Assembly (NCBI GenBank): GCA_030631705.1
Contig: DAOVKQ010000030.1
Location: forward strand, 1 to 7,188
Direction: 5' to 3'
Source: Candidatus Omnitrophota bacterium
Lineage (GTDB): Bacteria; Omnitrophota; Gorgyraeia; Duberdicusellales; 4484-171
Length of the DNA: 7,188 nt
Position numbers and translations under genes: made by a program
Shown here: in pieces, positions 1 to 4,334 of the stretch
Layout: every line of letters starts with the position of its first letter
Numbering within the stretch: the first letter of the stretch is position 1
The notes under the pieces: model-generated
What the model was told of the DNA's origin: nothing
Databases searched by the model: none
The model's input: the letters and a program-made list of their open reading frames with translations, nothing else

Positions 1-778
1 CATTTATTCTGTCGATAAAGATAATCCCCGGTTCTCCGTTTTTATGAGAATAATTTGCGATAAGGTCGAATACTTTTTTAGCGCTAATTTTTTTTACTAC
101 CTCTTTGGTACGAAAATCAACCAAATCGTACTCTTCGCCCTTGAATACTTTCTCCATAAAATCATTGGTTAAAGCTACGGAAATATGGAAATTCGACACT
201 TCTCCTTCTTTTTCTTTACAGGTTATGAATTCCAGAATATCAGGATGGTTAACCCGCAAAATACCCATATTAGCCCCTCGGCGCGTACCTCCCTGCTTTA
301 CAGCCTGAGTCGCGGAATCAAATACTTTCATAAATGAAATAGGCCCTGAAGCTACTCCGCCGGTAGTTTTTACTACACTATTTTTCGGCCGTAGACGGGA
401 AAAACTGAATCCTGTGCCGCCCCCTGTCTTATGAATTAAAGCCGTTGACTTTATGGCATCAAAAATTGACTCCATTGAATCCTCAATCGGAACGACAAAA
501 CACGCGCTTAACTGACCCAATTCTTTTCCGGCATTCATTAATGTCGGTGAGTTAGGCATAAATTCTAAATTTACCATCATATCAAAAAATTCTTTGCCTA
601 TTTTTTCAATTGATTTCGAATCAGCCGAATATTTTTTCTCAACAGAAGAAATAGTCTTCGCAACGCGCTCAAGCATTTCTTTAGGCGTTTCCATGGGTTC
701 ACCTTTGTCGTTCTTCTTAAGATAACGCTTCTTAAGAACCACTATTGAATTATGAGAAAAATTAAGTGTATCTTCCAT
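1..778 (-). CDS. nrdJ: Class II (B12-dependent) ribonucleotide reductase, N-terminal 259 codons, cut by window edge
   Basis: Reduces ribonucleotides to deoxyribonucleotides in the cytoplasm, with a thiyl radical generated from adenosylcobalamin. The gene runs off the left edge, so only the N-terminal part is visible. Translating the minus strand from the ATG at 778 gives motifs highly typical of NrdJ: NSPTLMNAG (residues 76-84), GQLSACFV with Cys93 as the likely first cysteine of the active-site redox pair, TGGGTGFSFSRLRP (118-131), TTGGVASGPISFMKVFD (138-154) and GGTRRGANMGILRV (163-176). The radical cysteine and the C-terminal cysteines lie outside the window. The start is supported by AAAGGAG five bases before the ATG and by an in-frame TAA just upstream. 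Only about 70 residues precede the catalytic motifs, so an N-terminal ATP-cone is absent. The gene has its own promoter and NrdR-like boxes upstream. The class II assignment rests on motif resemblance and is strong. Confidence 0.93.
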   Translation of the reverse strand, partial: MEDTLNFSHNSIVVLKKRYLKKNDKGEPMETPKEMLERVAKTISSVEKKYSADSKSIEKIGKEFFDMMVNLEFMPNSPTLMNAGKELGQLSACFVVPIEDSMESIFDAIKSTALIHKTGGGTGFSFSRLRPKNSVVKTTGGVASGPISFMKVFDSATQAVKQGGTRRGANMGILRVNHPDILEFITCKEKEGEVSNFHISVALTNDFMEKVFKGEEYDLVDFRTKEVVKKISAKKVFDLIANYSHKNGEPGIIFIDRIN

Positions 779-826
779 CTTTACTCCTTTTGCTTAAAGA
801 ATGAAAACAAAATACTATACATAATA

Positions 827-855
827 TTTATATCACCGATTTTGTAACATGTCAA
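827..855 (-). promoter_or_regulatory. nrdJ promoter, sigma-70 type
   Basis: On the minus strand a perfect -35 TTGACA (855-850) is separated by exactly 17 bases from TATAAA (832-827), one base off the consensus -10. The expected transcription start is near 820, giving a 5' leader of about 42 bases that carries the AAAGGAG ribosome site at 790-784. The promoter sits entirely in the gap after the lacI-type gene, so nrdJ can be transcribed independently of the upstream genes. The leader is too short for a cobalamin riboswitch. Confidence 0.8.
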
Positions 856-857
856 GG

Positions 858-906
858 AAAAACACAATATGTTGTATAGCGGCCATATCAAGACACAACA
901 TATTGT
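858..906 (-). terminator. Possible Rho-independent terminator of the lacI-type transcript, made from the two NrdR boxes
   Basis: Read as minus-strand RNA, the two box cores (906-895 and 875-864) form a perfect 12-bp stem that can extend inward by a G-U and a U-A pair. One base later comes a run of five U (862-858). This starts at the last base of the lacI-type stop codon, where a terminator would be expected. The stem is AT-rich and the loop is long (about 15-19 bases), which weakens it. The symmetry could be explained by operator function alone. Confidence 0.4.
862..877 (-). promoter_or_regulatory. NrdR box 1 (promoter-proximal)
   Basis: The plus strand reads ACACAATATGTTGTAT, which matches the recalled NrdR-box consensus (acaCwAtATaTwGtgt) at about 14 of 16 positions. 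NrdR is the ATP-cone zinc-ribbon repressor of ribonucleotide reductase genes. The box ends 6 bases upstream of the -35 hexamer of nrdJ, about -42 to -57 from the predicted start. It is paired with a second box 31 bases further upstream, the three-turn spacing usual for tandem NrdR boxes. Gene context and spacing agree; binding itself is inferred. Confidence 0.75.
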
Positions 907-908
907 TA
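893..908 (-). promoter_or_regulatory. NrdR box 2 (distal)
   Basis: The plus strand reads ACACAACATATTGTTA, about 13 of 16 matches to the NrdR consensus. Its core ACAACATATTGT is the exact reverse complement of the core of box 1 (ACAATATGTTGT), and 15 bases separate the two boxes. The box overlaps the TAA stop codon of the lacI-type gene (908-906), so the operator of one gene is embedded in the 3' end of its neighbour. Confidence 0.72.
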
Positions 909-1922
909 GAGAAAAGCTACGGTATCACGGATAATAAGTTCCGGAGTAAGCACTATTCTTCGTATAGATGCATCCTTGTTGTTGATTAAATCATCCAGAA
1001 TATCAACTGCAATAGATGTCATTTTTGCTATTGGTTGCCTTACTGTAGTAAGAGAAAAATTATCATATGCACAGCGAGGATTATCATCGAAACCTACTAT
1101 ACTTAATCTGCCGGGAACTTCTATGTCTTTCTCTCTGGCAAAATGCAATACTTCCTCTGCCATTTCATCGCTGGAACAAAAAACAGCCGTGGGAAGTTTC
1201 TGTAATGAAAACAGCTCTTCCATGCCGTTCCTGGCAAGAACCCGGGAAAAATTAGCTACCTTTATATACTTATTGTTGACGTCTATATTATTATCTTTAA
1301 GAGCTTCCTTGTAACCGTTCAACCTTTCCTGCGCACATTGAACTTTTAAGTCCCCCGCTAAATGAGCAATTATTTTATGTCCATGCTTAATTAAAAAATC
1401 TGTCGCCTCATAAGCGCCTTTGAAATTATCTACCCCAACGAAACTTACTTCAATATCGCTAACTTTTCTGTTTATCACTACCACCTGGGTACCTTGCTTT
1501 AAAAGACGCAGGAGCTGCGCGCGGTTATTTATTATATCAGCGAAAATAACTCCGTCTACCAAAGAATTTTTAAAATTATCTTTGTTCCAAAAAATATTTA
1601 TATGCAGATCTATATCTTTTCGCTCTAAAGCCGAACCCAAACCTCTTATCATTTCCAAAGCATAAAAAGAGTAAAAAATACCTTCGTATCCGGGAATTAT
1701 CAACCCAAAAGTATTTAATTTACCTCCGGCAAGTTTTTGAGCATGCAAAAGCGGATGGTAGTCTAATTTCTTTACAACCTGAGCAATCTTTTCCCTGTTT
1801 TCTTTGCGTAATGAAGTGGGGTTATTTAAGAAGCGTGAAACGCTTGCGATGGAAACGCCAGCTTCTTTAGCTACATCTAAAATAGTAATCCTGCGCGAAT
1901 CCACCCTTAGCTTGGTTTTCAA
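906..1922 (-). CDS. LacI/GalR-family transcriptional regulator
   Basis: A sugar- or metabolite-responsive DNA-binding regulator of 338 residues, the normal family length. The N-terminal helix-turn-helix spans residues 12-57 (ITILDVAKEAGVS, then SVSRFLNN). A hinge (HAQKLAGGK, 60-68) has Leu64 where LacI inserts leucine into a central CpG of the operator. The remainder is a periplasmic-binding-protein-like effector domain with family landmarks: GLIIPG after the hinge, VGVDNFKGAYEAT, QERLNGYKEAL, VFCSSDEMA, SIVGFDDNP and LTTVRQP. The ligand cannot be read from the sequence. The listed start is TTG (1922-1920) without a clear Shine-Dalgarno sequence. A GTG at 1904-1902 is the only other near start, and an in-frame TAA lies upstream. 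The gene follows the coiled-coil gene by 37 bases, so it is probably cotranscribed with it and with the ROK gene. Likely targets are the ROK and barrel genes rather than nrdJ. Confidence 0.93.
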   Translation of the reverse strand: MKTKLRVDSRRITILDVAKEAGVSIASVSRFLNNPTSLRKENREKIAQVVKKLDYHPLLHAQKLAGGKLNTFGLIIPGYEGIFYSFYALEMIRGLGSALERKDIDLHINIFWNKDNFKNSLVDGVIFADIINNRAQLLRLLKQGTQVVVINRKVSDIEVSFVGVDNFKGAYEATDFLIKHGHKIIAHLAGDLKVQCAQERLNGYKEALKDNNIDVNNKYIKVANFSRVLARNGMEELFSLQKLPTAVFCSSDEMAEEVLHFAREKDIEVPGRLSIVGFDDNPRCAYDNFSLTTVRQPIAKMTSIAVDILDDLINNKDASIRRIVLTPELIIRDTVAFL

Positions 1923-1940
1923 ATATATTATTAATTCGGG

Positions 1941-1977
1941 AAAGCAATCCGATTATGCCTTACTTCAGGATTGCCTT
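1941..1977 (-). repeat. Intercistronic inverted repeat (RNA hairpin) between the coiled-coil and lacI-type genes
   Basis: Arms at 1977-1968 and 1950-1941 pair in minus-strand RNA as AAGGCAAUCC with GGAUUGCUUU, ten pairs including one G-U, around a 17-base loop. The loop contains the TAA stop of the coiled-coil gene. The hairpin ends 18 bases before the TTG start of the lacI-type gene. No long U-run follows, so it is more likely an mRNA processing, stabilising or translation-limiting element than a strong terminator. Confidence 0.5.
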
Positions 1978-3144
1978 ATCACCTTCCTGAATCAAATAAC
2001 TTGAATATACTTCTTTTATATCGGCAGCGGATATTTCTCTCCTTGTTTCTATAATTTCAACGATGCCAATCATCTCAGAACCTCGCATGACTTTGAATCT
2101 CATACCCGGCCTCATCCCTGCATCTTCACCTAAACCGATAATAACAAAGTTATCATTCTTATTCACAGCCAGAATCTCTCCTACGCGGTACCTAACCGAA
2201 CCTTCGGACTTAACAACAATCGGCGGCAATTCAACAGAAGCAGAACCCCCAGAAGCAATTTCGTCCGCTCCCTTGACTGCCCTGATTAACTTATCTTCTA
2301 AGTCCGCGAATAGAGTCCTCTTTTCACGCATAATAGTATCCACTTCGCTAACTTTTTTTTCCAATTCCTCTTTTTTTATAAAAACCGTTTTAAGATTCTT
2401 CTGTAATTTCATTTTTTCCTTATTTCCCAAAATCAATTCCCTTTTCAAACCGATATTATCCTTTCGTAATTGATTCAGTTCACGGGCAATGTTCATCCTG
2501 GCTTCTCTCTCTTTAACCATATCTTTACTCATTATGCTGAAAGACCTTTCTTTAAAAGAAATCGCCATATCAAGCCTTTCTTTCTCTTTTTTAAGCTGGT
2601 CTATTGTAATGCTAAGCTCTTTATTGTCCTTTTGGAGCTCGGTAACGGTAGATTTCGTATCAAGAATCTCCCTGCGCAGATTCTCTAACGTCGCCTGCAG
2701 TTCTGCCTTAGCCCTCACCACGTCAGCCCAGTAATCACCTGATATCATTTTTTCTTTTCTTGCCAGGGCATCTTTCGATCTTCCTTCCGCAGTCATTGGC
2801 AATAATGCAAAAGCCTTCTTTAATTTTTTTATTCTCGCGGTTAACTTCTCTTTTTCTTGGGAAATTAAACCATACCTGCTTTGCAAATCCTCTTTTTCTC
2901 TCTCTACTCTCGACAATTCACCCTGTATAGAGTGCAGGCGCTCCTGGGCACTGCGCATTTTTTTCTCTGTACTCCTGTATTTCTCAGATAAAGATTCATT
3001 TTCGCTGGTTAATCTTTTCTTAGCGACATCAAGCCTCGCGACAAGATTTTCCAGCGTTTGATTTTTTGAATAGAATGTAAAAATAATAAATCCACTACCA
3101 ATTAATAAAATCAACAACACTATTAATGGTAATTTAGCTTTCAT
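1960..3144 (-). CDS. Membrane-anchored long coiled-coil protein with C-terminal beta-rich domain
   Basis: I do not recognise a named family for the whole 394-residue protein. Residues 5-25 are a single hydrophobic segment near the N-terminus (signal anchor). Residues 27-295 are overwhelmingly charged, Leu-rich heptad-like sequence typical of coiled coil, interrupted at about 111-143 by a less regular stretch (AFALLPMTAEG to SGDYWADVV). After a Gly/Ser/Pro linker (about 296-315) comes a compact domain at 316-394 with the pattern GEILAVNKNDNFVIIGLG, GMRPGMRFKVMRG and IGIVEIIETR. It resembles small barrel domains such as that at the C-terminus of FlgT-like proteins, by appearance only. The expected topology is an inner-membrane anchor with the rod and terminal domain outside the cytoplasm. 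The ATG at 3144 is preferred to the GTG at 3150 because the ribosome site overlaps that GTG. The gene lies 25 bases after the ROK gene, probably in the same operon. A structural or scaffolding envelope role is inferred. Confidence 0.85.
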   Translation of the reverse strand: MKAKLPLIVLLILLIGSGFIIFTFYSKNQTLENLVARLDVAKKRLTSENESLSEKYRSTEKKMRSAQERLHSIQGELSRVEREKEDLQSRYGLISQEKEKLTARIKKLKKAFALLPMTAEGRSKDALARKEKMISGDYWADVVRAKAELQATLENLRREILDTKSTVTELQKDNKELSITIDQLKKEKERLDMAISFKERSFSIMSKDMVKEREARMNIARELNQLRKDNIGLKRELILGNKEKMKLQKNLKTVFIKKEELEKKVSEVDTIMREKRTLFADLEDKLIRAVKGADEIASGGSASVELPPIVVKSEGSVRYRVGEILAVNKNDNFVIIGLGEDAGMRPGMRFKVMRGSEMIGIVEIIETRREISAADIKEVYSSYLIQEGDKAILK

Positions 3145-3146
3145 AG

Positions 3147-3158
3147 TCACCCCCCTTT
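3147..3158 (-). promoter_or_regulatory. Ribosome binding site deciding the coiled-coil gene start
   Basis: The minus strand reads AAGGGGGGTGAC directly before T-ATG, close to the ideal AAGGAGGTGA complement of the 16S rRNA 3' end and correctly spaced for the ATG at 3144-3142. The alternative GTG at 3150-3148 lies inside this site and cannot use it. Confidence 0.8.
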
Positions 3159-3169
3159 CTTAAAAAAGA

Positions 3170-4150
3170 TTATAACATATCCTTATCTTTATGTAAAGAA
3201 TTTTCTTTAAATACAAGGAGTCCCGCACCCAATGAAGTTGCCGTCCTCCCTAATCTTGAGAAATTAATTTTCAGATTTTTTCTCATTTCGCTAAAAGAAA
3301 AATTTCTAACCACACGGTTAATCTCTTCCAATAAAAAATCTCCCGCTTCCTCTAAACCTCCTCCGATAATTACCGCTTCGGGGTTTATTAGATTAACCAA
3401 AAAAGACAGCTTAACTCCTAAACAAAAAACAATCTCTTTTAAAAGATCCCGTGATACCCTGTCTTTGTTTCTCGCTTCAATCAAGATATCTTCCAAAGAA
3501 AAATTTCCGGTAGAAGTGATCCGCTTAATCAGCGAGGTATTCTTACCCAGAGAAATCAATTGTTTTGCTTTCTTTACCGCCCCCATATCGGCAGGCCAGG
3601 GAGCAAGAAAAGAAAAATCTCCCAGAGGGCTTTGCATTACTGTATGGGGATTAACAAAAAGCTCTCCCGAGGCACCGTCTCTGCCTCCATACAAAGAGCC
3701 ATCAATTACAATCCCACAGCCAACCCCGGAAAACATATAGATAATATTACTATAATTGCTATAATTCGTAACATATTCCGCCCAGGCGCAGGCGCTGGAA
3801 TCATTCTCGATAACTATAGGTAGTTTAAATTTGTCTTGAAAATATTTCTTTAAAGGAACGCTTATGTAAACACAGGAAGAATCTATTTCCTGAGGCCAAT
3901 GCATAATGCCTCGTTTCTTATCGATAATACCGCCTAAAGCAAAACCTACGCCCTCTATTTGATTTTCGTATTTCTTTGCTTTAGATATAATTTCTTCAAA
4001 TAAGTCCAGCAGCATTTCTATAGTCTGGTTAGCGTCAACATCACCCCGCTTCCTTTCTATACTCATAACAATCTTGCCGTCACCTCTTAACAGAATTGCC
4101 CGGACATCAAAAAGATTAAAACCGATACCGATAGAATATTTATCTTTCAT
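3170..4150 (-). CDS. Divergent ROK-family protein (sugar kinase fold, possibly non-catalytic sensor)
   Basis: At 326 residues the length fits a ROK sugar kinase without the N-terminal helix-turn-helix found in ROK repressors. Family landmarks are VGFALGGIIDKKRG (68-81), IENDSSACAWAE (114-125, with Asp117 at the usual catalytic-base position), the ROK signature region MFSGVGCGIVIDGSLYGG (139-156) with GASGE (159-163), NLINPEAVIIGGG (253-265) and SLGAGLLV (306-313). Several functional motifs are lost. The N-terminal phosphate loop, normally DxGGT, reads GIGFNLFDVRA. The usual GEIGH reads GELFVN, so the zinc and sugar-contacting histidine is missing. The CxCGxxGC zinc cluster is absent. It may be a weak or altered kinase or a sugar-binding sensor. 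The start ATG at 4150 has no obvious Shine-Dalgarno sequence. It is the first gene after the promoter in the preceding gap and is followed closely by the coiled-coil and lacI-type genes. Confidence 0.88.
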   Translation of the reverse strand: MKDKYSIGIGFNLFDVRAILLRGDGKIVMSIERKRGDVDANQTIEMLLDLFEEIISKAKKYENQIEGVGFALGGIIDKKRGIMHWPQEIDSSCVYISVPLKKYFQDKFKLPIVIENDSSACAWAEYVTNYSNYSNIIYMFSGVGCGIVIDGSLYGGRDGASGELFVNPHTVMQSPLGDFSFLAPWPADMGAVKKAKQLISLGKNTSLIKRITSTGNFSLEDILIEARNKDRVSRDLLKEIVFCLGVKLSFLVNLINPEAVIIGGGLEEAGDFLLEEINRVVRNFSFSEMRKNLKINFSRLGRTATSLGAGLLVFKENSLHKDKDML

Positions 4151-4241
4151 ATTTAACTTATAACTATCCTCTGACTTATTTTTGGTTGACGCCTCGCGGC
4201 TTTTGAAAATAAAAATAGTTTAAAATCAACTTACATTAAAA

Positions 4242-4269
4242 ATTATAACATCGCTGAAAGCTTAAGCAA
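4242..4269 (-). promoter_or_regulatory. Candidate promoter for the ROK, coiled-coil and lacI-type unit
   Basis: On the minus strand a perfect TATAAT (4247-4242) is preceded by TGT, making an extended -10 (TGnTATAAT). A weak -35 TTGCTT (4269-4264) lies 16 bases upstream. Transcription would start near 4235 and give a leader of about 85 bases before the ROK ATG. The extended -10 compensates for the poor -35. The surrounding region is AT-rich, so a chance match is possible. Confidence 0.55.
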
Positions 4270-4289
4270 GTTTTTTATCATTCAACGAC

Positions 4290-4322
4290 AGACTTTTTCT
4301 CAGCTACACTGAAAAAAAGTCT
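4290..4322 (-). terminator. Hairpin after the outer-membrane protein gene, possible terminator
   Basis: Arms 4322-4309 and 4303-4290 form a 14-bp stem with one mismatch (minus strand AGACTTTTTTTCAG and CTGAGAAAAAGTCT) around a five-base loop. It starts 12 bases after the barrel gene stop codon. No U-tract follows directly on the minus strand, so intrinsic termination would be inefficient; Rho-dependent termination or 3'-end protection is equally possible. Position and stem quality support a 3'-end element. Confidence 0.45.
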
Positions 4323-4334
4323 AAGTCTCATTGA

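Noticed and set aside
105..308. Plus-strand open frame opposite nrdJ
   Set aside because: It lies antisense to strongly recognisable NrdJ coding sequence, has no family resemblance and no evident ribosome site.
779..820. Cobalamin riboswitch controlling nrdJ
   Set aside because: The predicted leader is only about 42 bases, far too short, and no B12-box-like sequence is visible.
862..908. The paired palindromes as operators of the adjacent LacI regulator
   Set aside because: They are AT-rich with TA/AT centres and no central CpG, and match the NrdR consensus and spacing next to a reductase gene much better.
976..1314. Plus-strand open frames opposite the lacI-type gene (also 1067-1255, 1420-1665, 1804-2004)
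   Set aside because: All are antisense shadows of a complete LacI-family protein; their translations are low-complexity Ser/Leu/Thr-rich text typical of opposite-strand reading.
2063..2734. Plus-strand open frames opposite the coiled-coil gene, some long and Phe/Leu/Ser-rich
   Set aside because: They arise because Lys/Glu codons read backwards give Phe/Leu/Ser; the apparent hydrophobic segments are an artefact of the coiled-coil gene.
3145..3150. GTG start giving the coiled-coil protein two extra residues
   Set aside because: The GTG lies inside the Shine-Dalgarno sequence that correctly positions the ATG at 3144.
3465..3823. Plus-strand open frames opposite the ROK gene
   Set aside because: They overlap ROK landmarks on the other strand and have no start signal or recognisable motif.
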